This document shows, piece by piece, positions 1 through 6,237 of a DNA stretch of 6,237 nucleotides. The DNA is from Candidatus Zixiibacteriota bacterium (lineage in GTDB: Bacteria; Zixibacteria; MSB-5A5; CAIYYT01): positions 1 to 6,237 of the forward strand of contig JAPLUP010000404.1 of NCBI GenBank assembly GCA_026397575.1, read 5' to 3'. A program made the position numbers and the translations under genes. The notes below the pieces were generated by a model. The model worked only from the letters and a program-made list of their open reading frames with translations, ran no database searches and was not told where the DNA came from. Positions within the stretch are counted from its first letter, which is position 1; each line of letters begins with the position of its first letter.

Positions 1-68
1 TCTTTGATAAAGTTCGCCTGCCAGAGCGCTAACTCGGAGCCGCGCGAACCGATAACGAGCTTTTCCAT
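1..68 (-). CDS. hemC: Hydroxymethylbilane synthase (porphobilinogen deaminase), N-terminal fragment
   Basis: Only the first 22 codons are inside the window; the gene continues past the left edge. The product begins MEKLVIGSRGSELALWQANF. This is the hallmark HemC N-terminus, in which a short strand is followed by the G-S-R-G-S/T-x-L-A-x-x-Q-A block that helps bind the growing tetrapyrrole. By family knowledge the enzyme joins four porphobilinogen molecules into hydroxymethylbilane in the cytoplasm, using a dipyrromethane cofactor. The ATG at 68-66 shares one base with the hemA stop (TAATG), so the two are almost certainly one operon with coupled translation. The catalytic centre is outside the window and its integrity cannot be judged. 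Confidence 0.93.
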   Translation of the reverse strand, partial: MEKLVIGSRGSELALWQANFIK

Positions 69-1366
69 TAGTTGCCTTGCGGTGCTATCAGGCGGTGCGC
101 AAGAGTCTCGGGATGAGGAGTGGAAGCGGGAGCCTTCTGGGCGGCGATTTTTTTCGCCATCATCTGTACCGGCCGATAAGCCGTGAAGTTGACGACCTTG
201 TTCAGCATGTACTCGATCTTCTTGCGATCCTGGTCTCCCAGATTGGGAAGATGCTTGCTGAAGAGATCATCGAGACACTTCTGCGCCAGATCGGCCGCTT
301 CACGATGTGACTCGGCAAAAAGCGACTTCAGGGAATTCTCGACTTCCTCCTGCTGGAAACGGTCAATTTCGGAGGCGATGATTTCGCGAGCCGTATCAAC
401 ATCACGGAAACGTTGCCGGCGATTGCTGTCGGAAAGCTGCTTGATGTCGGACATATTAAAGAGTTGTATGTGGTTGCGAGAAGCCAGTTCTGCCGACAAC
501 TCGATGTCGCGCGGGATAGCCAGATCAATCGCCAGGATTCTCTGATAGTTAACCTTTTCCAGCAACTCAGTTAACTCACTGCCGGTCAAGATCGGCACCG
601 GAGATGAGGTCGCCGTGCAGATTATGCGCACCGCAACGGGATCATTTAGGAAATCCTCAAGCGACATGCCCTTACCGCCAAACTGTTCAACTAACGACTC
701 GGTTTTAGTCTCAGTGCGATTAACAAAGTAGATTTCGGTAATCCCTTGATCTTTCAAGTACATCGCCACCTTGCGGGTCATTTCGCCTACTCCGAAAAGC
801 GCCACCGGCACGAGACCTTCGGTCTTGATAAAATCGCGTATCAGCGAGCCGGCCAACCCGACGATGGAAACGTTGCCTTTGCCCAACTCGGTTTCGGAAC
901 GGACCTTTTTGGCAACCCGGAAAGCCGCCTGAAAGACCCTCTCAAGATGGGCGTCCACCAGATTGTTTTCCTGTGCAAAGGTCAGCGCATTTTTGACCTG
1001 CCCCAGAATCTGCGCTTCACCAACCATCACTGAGTCGAGCGCTGAAGCCACGGTAAACAGATGCGTAATTGCCTCCAGCCCATGGTAGAGGAAGAAATCG
1101 TTCGGCTCGAACTTGGCCCTGGGCTCGCCGTGGAAGAAGTGATCGAGGATCTTGTTGCGGACGGTTGTCAGGTCGTTCGGATGCGTGTATGTAAACACGA
1201 ATTCAACACGATTGCAGGTGGCTATGTATACCAGCCCGGACAGGTCTGCAACTGTCCTGAGAGCAAGAAGCCGGGCAGCGCGATCATCCTGCGGAATGGT
1301 CAGCCGCTCCAGCAATTCAAGATTTTGCGAAGCGATGTTGACGCCGATGATTCCGAGGTTATTCAT
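68..1366 (-). CDS. hemA: Glutamyl-tRNA reductase
   Basis: This 432-residue protein has the normal length for the family. HemA reduces the glutamate on Glu-tRNA(Glu) with NADPH to glutamate-1-semialdehyde, the first committed step of C5-pathway tetrapyrrole synthesis. Seen in the sequence: the catalytic segment ATCNRVEF with the nucleophile Cys51 and Arg53; His102 in HLFTVASALDSVMVGEAQIL (about 102-121), the conserved active-site stretch; a Rossmann nucleotide-binding turn GVGEMTRKVA (192-201) with VNRT at 215-218; TATSSPVPI (251-259); DLAIPRDIE (281-289); and a C-terminal helical dimerisation domain (about 310-410). Small departures are ALDS where GLDS is usual and SSPVP where SSPHP is usual. 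The ATG at 1366 fits the family N-terminus (LGIIGVN). GGAG lies 11 nt upstream, which is rather far. A possible leader ORF ends on the start codon. hemC follows immediately. Confidence 0.97.
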   Translation of the reverse strand: MNNLGIIGVNIASQNLELLERLTIPQDDRAARLLALRTVADLSGLVYIATCNRVEFVFTYTHPNDLTTVRNKILDHFFHGEPRAKFEPNDFFLYHGLEAITHLFTVASALDSVMVGEAQILGQVKNALTFAQENNLVDAHLERVFQAAFRVAKKVRSETELGKGNVSIVGLAGSLIRDFIKTEGLVPVALFGVGEMTRKVAMYLKDQGITEIYFVNRTETKTESLVEQFGGKGMSLEDFLNDPVAVRIICTATSSPVPILTGSELTELLEKVNYQRILAIDLAIPRDIELSAELASRNHIQLFNMSDIKQLSDSNRRQRFRDVDTAREIIASEIDRFQQEEVENSLKSLFAESHREAADLAQKCLDDLFSKHLPNLGDQDRKKIEYMLNKVVNFTAYRPVQMMAKKIAAQKAPASTPHPETLAHRLIAPQGN

Positions 1367-1383
1367 GCGTGATCCGTCTCCAT
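1363..1383 (-). promoter_or_regulatory. Possible six-codon leader ORF overlapping the hemA start
   Basis: Just upstream of hemA, a GGGGAG tract (1392-1387) precedes an ATG at 1383. That ATG opens the frame M-E-T-D-H-A-stop, whose TGA overlaps the hemA ATG as ATGA. The hemA ATG has only a distantly spaced GGAG of its own, so ribosomes ending on this mini-ORF could reinitiate on hemA. The spacing from GGGGAG to the mini-ORF ATG is short (3 nt), and an ORF this small easily arises by chance, so confidence is low. Confidence 0.25.
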
Positions 1384-1393
1384 AAGCTCCCCG

Positions 1394-1399
1394 ATTATA
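1394..1399 (-). promoter_or_regulatory. hemA: Possible -10 element for hemA
   Basis: A perfect TATAAT lies on the minus strand 28 nt upstream of the hemA ATG. No good -35 sits at 17-18 nt; the best nearby hexamer is GTGACA (1425-1420), 20 nt away, which is too long. Transcription from here would start near 1387 and give a leader of only about 20 nt, cutting into the GGGGAG tract. The element may be a coincidence. Confidence 0.22.
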
Positions 1400-1440
1400 C
1401 GGCGCAGCTCAATTGCGGATGTCACGCCAGTGTCACAGAA

Positions 1441-1456
1441 TGTGAAAACCTTCACG
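1441..1456. promoter_or_regulatory. Rex-like operator upstream of hemA
   Basis: The 16-mer TGTGAA-AACC-TTCACG is an inverted repeat with a 4-nt spacer. It matches the Rex operator described for Streptomyces (TGTGAA-N4-TTCACA) at 11 of the 12 fixed positions. Rex is an NADH/NAD+-sensing repressor, and in Streptomyces coelicolor it controls its own rex-hem operon, which includes hemA. The site here is centred about 82 nt upstream of the hemA ATG. No rex gene is in the window and the promoter is not clearly located, so assignment to Rex is inference from motif and context. Confidence 0.42.
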
Positions 1457-1679
1457 ACTGACTCACTTTTTTCACCGGACGTTGTCTCGCAGCAAGTTAG
1501 GATTCACTAACCGTATCTTGATGCGGAATACCCATAACAACCTGTCATACAGTTGATTACGAGGCCAGATGGGTTTGGAGGCGTATCGAATATAAGCTCT
1601 TTCGTGGACGGCCTTCCTTTATAATATAGATACTGCCTGGCCTTGGAGGAAAACAGGCGCCTAATAGTTCGATTCCCGG

Positions 1680-2552
1680 TTAGAATCGCACGCTGATTTG
1701 CAGCGACGTTGGCGATGCGTTTAGAGATAGCTTTCGAGCTAATTCGCTGTCTCCCATGCGGAAGAAAAACTCACCGATCGCTCCGCCGACCACAGCGGCA
1801 ACGACCACATCACTGAAGTAGTGCTTGTAAGCGTGGATTCGGCTCCAGCCAACGAAAGTCGTCCAGCTAAAGAGCAATGATGGGGGCGCCCAGCGCCAGT
1901 GATGATACCCGGCAGCGGACATACGATCTTTCATTGTATGTCGAATTCGTTTGTTCAGGTAAACGGCAGAGAACATGGAACTGGACATGTGGCCGGAGAA
2001 AAAAGATCGACGGTCTTCATCGGGATCGATGCTCGTCCGGCCAGCGGCCAGTTTTGGTTCTGACGTCAGGTACGGTCGAGGACGGGCGGTGACTGTCTTG
2101 GCCAGATTCGTAACCCCTTCGGTGAAGAGCAGACCTGAGACAAAGAGCGCCAAGTCTTGGCCGATGTCTTTGGTCGATTTGAATTGGGGCCACTTCATAT
2201 CAACAAGAAATAGAGATGTGGCGGCGATGGCGGGCGTGAGCGCTGAGCCAAGGGATTTGTCGAGGAAGTTGGTCTTGCCGACGTGCCAGCTGCCACCGAG
2301 ATGACGCTGAATCCATCTATCGCCCGGCAGCGGGTCTGGAATTAACGATGCGCGCGATGTGTCAATCTTGCCGAGCAACTGCGCGCCGCCAAGAATTGCC
2401 GCCGATGCGCCCGAGATCAACGCCAGCTTCCCGGCGCTGAGATAATGGCGCTCGGCATGTAAGGTCGCTGATGGCGTCATTGACAATGCCCAGACGACAG
2501 TCATAAGCACGTGCCACTTTCGCGGCCGTCCGAAGCGGATGTTTGTATTCAA
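1680..2552 (-). CDS. PAP2-family (type 2 phosphatidic acid phosphatase-like) membrane phosphatase
   Basis: This 290-residue protein carries the full PAP2 signature: K152-x6-R159-P160 (KTVTARPRP), S186-G187-H188 (FFSGH), and S237-R238-x5-H244-x3-D248. His244 is the expected nucleophile and His188 the acid/base. The N-terminus (basic RPRK, then a hydrophobic stretch at about 14-33 ending ATLHA) looks like a signal peptide or first membrane span. Further hydrophobic segments lie near 41-60, 102-118, 132-150 and 247-265. Family members remove phosphate from lipid phosphates such as undecaprenyl pyrophosphate, phosphatidic acid or lipid A on the periplasmic side; which substrate applies here cannot be told. 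The start is TTG within the TTGA overlap with the upstream gene. Starting instead at Met17 would lose the basic n-region. The C-terminus ends ISVRF, like an outer-membrane strand. Confidence 0.88.
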   Translation of the reverse strand: MNTNIRFGRPRKWHVLMTVVWALSMTPSATLHAERHYLSAGKLALISGASAAILGGAQLLGKIDTSRASLIPDPLPGDRWIQRHLGGSWHVGKTNFLDKSLGSALTPAIAATSLFLVDMKWPQFKSTKDIGQDLALFVSGLLFTEGVTNLAKTVTARPRPYLTSEPKLAAGRTSIDPDEDRRSFFSGHMSSSMFSAVYLNKRIRHTMKDRMSAAGYHHWRWAPPSLLFSWTTFVGWSRIHAYKHYFSDVVVAAVVGGAIGEFFFRMGDSELARKLSLNASPTSLQISVRF

Positions 2553-3748
2553 AACTTGCTGATCAGAATGCCGTGGTAGGAGATACCAAGTCGGTCGAGT
2601 GCCTGAAAAAAACGCCCCAGTGTGGTCAGGCGTTGGTCGCTCAATTGGCGCGGTTCAGTCTCGGTCGCGAGATTTCCGAGAAGAGTGTGCGAGCGAATGT
2701 TGATTTTGGAGATATGCACGATGGTGTCACGTTCGATAACGAAGGTGCCGGAAGTGAGCACTTCTTGATTGCAGAAGAGTAACGCATGTGGAAGTTGCGA
2801 CCATCGACGAGTGTTCGACTCGGTGATTTTTGTGAAGCGGACGGTGTTGTCGGCTCCGACTGCGAATGCATAATTACCAGGCACAAGTTGTCGGAAGCCC
2901 TCAGAAGAAAGAGTTTTGATGTTTGGCAGCACCTGACCGGAAGAAAAGAACTCGCGGCACTGCCACTGGAACATACTGGAGTCTGTCTCAGCAAATGTTT
3001 CGTTTGTTGCCAGCAGCTTGAATTCAGCCAACGCTGAATCGGTCGGCGCGAAGGCTGTAATACCGCGAACGAAGGAAGTCGTGATTTCCGCGACAGTATC
3101 AGTGAATGCGATCTCATCATCCGCAAGAGGCTGATACAAGTCAAACCGTTGTGGCAATCCGAAATCGGCCGCGTATGGGATTTTCGTTGGCGACTCCCCG
3201 CGCTCAATGCCATCGAGATAGTCGGACACCGCTATCGCGTAAGAGCGGTTGGCTTTCGTGTCGGCTTTGGGATCGTTCGGGAGAATGGTACTCGCCCAGA
3301 GCAGCCAACGGAGTTGCTGGAAAGTAAGTAGCTGAATAGTCTTCTCCTGATCTTGCCAGACGAAGCGAACGGTTATGCCACGGTATCCCGCCGGATCGGT
3401 AGACCGGGCCTTTTCGATATCGTGGCGCAGCTTCTTTATCTTGATTTCCTTACAGTCCTTTAGCGCTCGCACTGCTCTTTGCATAGCTGTGAGATCGGGG
3501 CAGACGACTCGCACCGTTTGGAACAATAGAGCAGTCTCCGAATTACCACTGCGGGTCGGATCGAGTGCACCGGTGATGCAGAAATAAGTGCTGTCCGGAA
3601 GGATTTCGATGATGAAGCGTGTAAGCGCAGTGTCATCGACAATCGGCGAGGAAATGGGCTGCTGCTTGGGTCGGGAGGCGTTCACCGGCTCGACCAGGAT
3701 GGCGACAATCGCCAGCAACACCACGAATATCGGTAACAGTCTTCTCAT
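2549..3748 (-). CDS. Secreted or periplasmic protein of unknown function
   Basis: I do not recognise this 399-residue protein. It starts MRRLLPIFVV and continues hydrophobic to about residue 20, with a likely signal-peptidase site after VNA (residue 24), so it is probably exported. The mature part is mixed alpha/beta by eye, with no repeats, no further membrane spans and no metal-binding or catalytic motif I can name. It has five cysteines in the mature part (in CIT, VVCP, DCKE, WQCRE and LFCN). A basic, lysine-rich stretch (KDCKEIKIKKLRHDIEKAR) lies in the first third. The ATG at 3748 is preferred over an in-frame TTG at 3760, which would add Pro-Pro-Pro before the basic n-region. No Shine-Dalgarno precedes either. 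Its TGA overlaps the TTG of the PAP2 gene by 4 nt, so both are probably made together and may act in the same envelope process. Confidence 0.82.
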   Translation of the reverse strand: MRRLLPIFVVLLAIVAILVEPVNASRPKQQPISSPIVDDTALTRFIIEILPDSTYFCITGALDPTRSGNSETALLFQTVRVVCPDLTAMQRAVRALKDCKEIKIKKLRHDIEKARSTDPAGYRGITVRFVWQDQEKTIQLLTFQQLRWLLWASTILPNDPKADTKANRSYAIAVSDYLDGIERGESPTKIPYAADFGLPQRFDLYQPLADDEIAFTDTVAEITTSFVRGITAFAPTDSALAEFKLLATNETFAETDSSMFQWQCREFFSSGQVLPNIKTLSSEGFRQLVPGNYAFAVGADNTVRFTKITESNTRRWSQLPHALLFCNQEVLTSGTFVIERDTIVHISKINIRSHTLLGNLATETEPRQLSDQRLTTLGRFFQALDRLGISYHGILISKF

Positions 3749-3759
3749 AGGTGGGGGCA

Positions 3760-3788
3760 AATATAATCACATCCAAATAATACGCAAA
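3760..3788 (-). promoter_or_regulatory. Candidate promoter for the secreted-protein/PAP2 operon
   Basis: On the minus strand, TTTGCG (3788-3783) is followed after exactly 17 nt by TATATT (3765-3760). The -10 matches five of six consensus positions; the -35 is weak. Transcription would begin around 3753, only about five bases before the ATG at 3748. That fits with the lack of a Shine-Dalgarno sequence there and suggests a nearly leaderless message. Confidence 0.35.
3762..3767 (+). promoter_or_regulatory. Candidate -10 element for the TonB-dependent receptor gene
   Basis: A perfect TATAAT lies on the plus strand and overlaps the TATATT of the divergent promoter. It would give a leader of about 100 nt before the receptor ATG at 3873. 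No good -35 hexamer is visible 16-18 nt upstream, where the sequence lies inside the neighbouring coding region. The sequence therefore supports it only weakly. Confidence 0.25.
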
Positions 3789-3810
3789 CATTCCGCCTGT
3801 TTTATCTGCA

Positions 3811-3828
3811 CGAGTCAGGGATGGCTCG
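3811..3828 (+). other. Small hairpin in the receptor leader
   Basis: CGAGTC and GGCTCG can pair over six positions (one G-U) around the six-base loop AGGGAT, 45 nt before the receptor start. It is too short and lacks a T run, so it is not a terminator. It may be a chance stem. Confidence 0.15.
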
Positions 3829-3863
3829 CAGAGGATAAGCTAAACGGACGAACTGGACAGTGT

Positions 3864-3868
3864 GAGGA
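3864..3868 (+). promoter_or_regulatory. Ribosome binding site that supports the receptor start at 3873
   Basis: GAGGA sits 4-5 nt before the ATG at 3873, a normal arrangement. The alternative ATG at 3912 has only purine-rich AAGGAAAG/GAAAGG stretches at less ideal distances. This favours 3873, although the signal peptide would be more standard from 3912. Confidence 0.5.
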
Positions 3869-3872
3869 CAAA

Positions 3873-4493
3873 ATGCACAAATGCTCAAGAACGCAAAGGA
3901 AAGAAAGGCAAATGCACGCCGGGCGGATTCGCCTAGTAGCGGCACTATGGCTGCTGCTGATGACCCTGTCACTTCAGGTCTTCGCCCAGAATGTGACGAC
4001 TGGCCGTATTGTCGGCAAGATCGTGGGGGCCGAAAGTGGCGAAGCGATCATAGGCGCGAGCGTCATGCTTGAGGGTACGAAGCTGGGTGCTGCCGCGAAT
4101 CTCGACGGCGAGTATGTGATCAACAATGTCCCGGTCGGGACCTATCGTTTGATTTTCAGCTCCGTGGGGCGTGTCAGGACTACCGTTGAGGCAGTGACCG
4201 TGACAGCCAATGGGGCAGTAAGGTACGATATCTCACTGCAGCCGCAGGAAATAGTGGGTCAGCAGGTTATCGTCGAAGCAACCAGACTTTACAACACCGA
4301 AGCTTCCATGCTCAAAGAGCGGGAGCGTTCGAATTCTGTCACCGATGCCATCAGCTCTCAGTCCATCTCAAAGACCGGCGCGGTGAATGCGGCCGCCGCG
4401 ATGTCGCGTGTTACCGGCGCGTCGGTAGTCGGCGGCAAGTATGTTCTGATTCGCGGCTTGGGTGGGCGCTCGCCGGAGGCAGCGTCAATCTGA
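3873..4493 (+). CDS. TonB-dependent receptor, N-terminal part of an interrupted gene
   Basis: This frame encodes 206 residues. In order they are a long basic n-region and signal peptide (hydrophobic core at about 21-35, cleavage near VFAQ, residue 39); a carboxypeptidase-regulatory-like beta domain (about 44-122: GRIVGKIVGAESGEAIIGAS, DGEYVINNVPVGTYRL); a linker (QEIVGQQVIVEATR); and the start of the plug (SVTDAISSQSISKTGAVNAA, then MSRVTGASVVGGKYVLIRGLGGR ending at residue 199). In related receptors RGLGxR is followed by about 48 more residues, including an LNG-type motif, before GGSVN. Here the frame instead reads SPEAASI and stops at 4493. The rest of the receptor follows in another frame from about 4472. 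The intact protein would take up a siderophore, vitamin or glycan fragment across the outer membrane using TonB energy; the substrate is unknown. From the start at 3912 the protein would be 193 residues. Confidence 0.8.
   Translation: MHKCSRTQRKERQMHAGRIRLVAALWLLLMTLSLQVFAQNVTTGRIVGKIVGAESGEAIIGASVMLEGTKLGAAANLDGEYVINNVPVGTYRLIFSSVGRVRTTVEAVTVTANGAVRYDISLQPQEIVGQQVIVEATRLYNTEASMLKERERSNSVTDAISSQSISKTGAVNAAAAMSRVTGASVVGGKYVLIRGLGGRSPEAASI
4467..4474 (+). other. Deletion/frameshift junction in the receptor gene
   Basis: Left of here the reading frame gives RGLGGR, with codons ending at 4469. Right of here GCC GGA GGC AGC GTC (from 4472) gives AGGSV in a different frame. Both sides are good plug sequence, but they belong about 48 residues apart in the family. 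The missing segment is thus about 140 nt and not a multiple of three. Confidence 0.72.
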
Positions 4494-6237
4494 ACACGAA
4501 ATCAATCCCCGATGCCCTGACGCTTTCGTTCTCGAGTTCTTCATCCTACAACACTGAGACAACTTTCAGAAAGGACGTGCTGACATTTCCCGGCGGCTCC
4601 AATGAGTGGTTGGCAAATGATGCGGCATGGCACGGCCGTCCAAGTCTTTTCTCCCAGCCCGGCTTCTCCCTCCCGATGACGGGTACGCTACGACCCAGCG
4701 ATTCTTCTGCTGCTCGGATGATCGATGCCGCATCGAAGGCGTTGGACAATACCTTTGATTTCACGAAGAAGCGCGCACCGCTCAATCAAGCATATGCTCT
4801 GTCATTCGGGAATCAGTATTCATTGTGGAATCGTTCCCTGGGGGTACTGGCGAGCTTGAGCTACAATCGCAGTTCGAGTTTCTATGATGATGGGACGCGC
4901 ACAAGGTGGGGTGGTGGGTCCGGTCTCAGCTATGAGTATTCCTTGACAGACATGAAGGCCACCGAAGATGTGCTGATAGGAGGGCTGGCAAGCCTTGCCT
5001 ACCGATTGTCACCTTCCTCCAGAATGAGTGTGATGTACAATCGCAATCAGAGCGGGCAGAAACAAAGCCGACTCATGTACGGCGCATTTCCTCGGGATTT
5101 CTCGGAAGGCAGTGTCTGGCAGACTCGTGTGTTGCAGTACACTCAGCGATCGATGAACGCGCTTCAGTTGGATGGAGAACATCTTGTGCATTGGTTCAAG
5201 CCGATCCGGGTTTCCTGGAAGAGTTCCTACACCAAGAATACACAAGAGGATCCTGACCGCCGGTTTTTCTCCAGCGCCTACACGGTGTACGAGAACGACA
5301 CTACCTATCTCGCGGGGGAAGGTGCTTCATTCGGGGGATTCCCCAGCCACTACTGGCGTACCCTGGATGAATCGAACAAAGAGTGGCAGATCGATTGTGA
5401 AGTGCCTCTTGCCCGGCCGGAAGGGAGCGCGAAGCTGAAGTTCGGCGCCAACTATCGAGAGAAGAGCAGGGAGCAGACGGAGTACATGTACTCTATGACA
5501 AGCCAGGCGACCGATAGACTACCCGGTTATGACGGCAATCCCAACGACTACTACGCTGATTCGCTGGTGGGCATTATCGGTCAGGACCCAATCACTCACA
5601 AGTACATCTTTGGCCGCGTGGTGCAGGGGTATCCCATTTTCGGGAACTACACGGGCACGCAAAGGATCGCATCGGCGTATGCCATGGCCGAATTCTCACC
5701 GCTCAGGCACTTTGACGTGATTGCCGGTGTGCGGTTTGAGTCCACCCGCATGGATGTGGTGCTCAAGGAGAAAAGCAAGCCGGAAGGGAAGCTTAGCAAG
5801 GACGACTGGTTGCCCTCGGTCAATTTGGTGTGGCATCTGCAGAAAGCGATGAATCTGCGAGGTGCCTTCGGGATGACACTGGCTCGTCCGACGCTTCGGG
5901 AGATGGCTCCGTTTGGAAGTTGGGAATTCCTCAATGATTACATCTTCGTAGGGAATCCGAACTTGAAGCGCACGCTGATCTACAACTACGATCTCCGCTG
6001 GGAATGGTTCACCGGGCCGGGTGAAGTCTTGGCGGTAAGCGCCTTCTACAAAAAGTTCATTGATCCGGTGGAGAAGTATCTCTCGGACTACAATGATAAT
6101 GCAACATGGAATAATGTCCCGGACGCCAGAGTATATGGATTGGAGTTCGAGCTGCGTCAATCGCTCTCCATGGTGCCGGTACTTCGGCACTTCTCGGTGA
6201 GCGGAAATCTGACTTTGGCTCGCTCCCGAGTGGCGCT
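4472..6237 (+). CDS. TonB-dependent receptor, plug end and beta-barrel, partial
   Basis: The frame starting at 4472 has no stop codon through the right edge (588 codons). It opens with AGGSVNLNTKSIPDALTL, the usual end of the plug domain, then continues with alternating aromatic/polar strands typical of a TonB receptor barrel. Recognisable points are FGNQYSLWNRSLGVLASLSY (from about 4808), FGANYREKSREQTEYMYS (from about 5441), FDVIAGVRFESTRMDV (from about 5711), LARPTLREMAPFGSWEF (from about 5880), GNPNLKRTLIYNYDLRWEWF (from about 5951) and ARVYGLEFELRQS (from about 6125). Such proteins form a 22-strand outer-membrane barrel gated by the plug. The last strands lie beyond the window. If the upstream frame break is real, this part has no signal peptide or obvious ribosome binding site; the first in-frame ATG is at 4676. 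It is probably then not made, and the gene is a pseudogene. Confidence 0.8.

Larger units (their letters stand above)
1367..1679. other. Intergenic region between the PAP2 gene and hemA
   Basis: This 313-nt stretch separates two genes on the same strand. It holds the Rex-like palindrome (1441-1456), a second overlapping inverted repeat TCACA-GAA-TGTGA (1433-1445), a TATAAT and mini-ORF next to hemA, and an AT-rich patch around 1617-1632 with TATAAT-like hexamers on both strands. An 8-bp palindrome AGGCGCCT lies at 1655-1662. I see no GC-rich stem followed by a T run that would serve as an intrinsic terminator for the PAP2 gene, no tRNA, and no small ORF with a good ribosome binding site apart from the weak mini-ORF. 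Confidence 0.6.

Noticed and set aside
746..1372. Several plus-strand frames opposite hemA
   Set aside because: They are antisense to a fully conserved hemA and their translations show no recognisable features.
1600..1680. Intrinsic terminator after the PAP2 gene
   Set aside because: Only short palindromes such as AGGCGCCT are present, with no stable stem followed by a T run on the minus strand.
1661..1683. GTTCGATTCCCGG, resembling the T-loop of a tRNA
   Set aside because: The flanking five bases on each side do not pair as a T-stem, and no acceptor, D or anticodon arm is found nearby on either strand.
3588..3872. Upstream in-frame extension of the receptor ORF beginning at 3588
   Set aside because: It overlaps the divergent secreted-protein gene and the promoter region, and would bury the signal peptide about 110 residues inside the protein. 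GAGGA before 3873 marks a better start.
3749..3872. Cobalamin or other riboswitch before the TonB receptor
   Set aside because: The leader is at most about 110 nt, too short for a cobalamin riboswitch, and no B12-box-like sequence or multi-stem structure is evident.
5647..6190. Long minus-strand frames opposite the receptor barrel
   Set aside because: They are antisense to a continuous, well-recognised TonB receptor frame and have no domain or ribosome binding site of their own.

Overview
The window looks like chromosomal DNA from a Gram-negative, didermic bacterium with mildly GC-rich codon use. Two things suggest this: an outer-membrane TonB-dependent receptor with an N-terminal carboxypeptidase-regulatory-like domain, a layout common in Bacteroidota and other FCB-group phyla such as Zixibacteria, and a C5-pathway haem cluster. 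The exact phylum cannot be fixed from the sequence alone. I see no tRNA, rRNA, CRISPR array, insertion sequence or attachment site.

Minus strand, in order of transcription. A short promoter region (about 3760-3788) leads into a secreted protein I do not recognise (3748-2549). It overlaps by 4 nt (TTGA) a complete PAP2-family phosphatase (2552-1680) that carries all three catalytic motifs. After a 313-nt gap comes hemA, glutamyl-tRNA reductase (1366-68). Its stop codon shares one base with the start of hemC, hydroxymethylbilane synthase, which runs off the left edge. hemA and hemC catalyse successive steps on the route from Glu-tRNA to tetrapyrroles. The gap upstream of hemA holds a palindrome closely matching the redox-sensor Rex operator. 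It also holds a possible six-codon leader ORF whose stop overlaps the hemA start.

Plus strand. Diverging from the secreted-protein gene is a TonB-dependent receptor gene (from 3873 to beyond the right edge). It reads well in one frame through the signal peptide, the regulatory-like domain and the first part of the plug. At about 4470 it jumps to another frame and to a point roughly 45-50 residues further along the expected plug. The second frame is then open to the end of the window and reads as a TonB receptor barrel. The simplest reading is an internal deletion of about 140 nt, not a multiple of three, either a real mutation or an assembly error.

Most of the window is recognisable housekeeping or envelope biology. 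The points that merit a second look are the receptor junction, the Rex-like site at hemA, and the unknown secreted protein coupled to the PAP2 phosphatase. I found no convincing new defence or mobile system.
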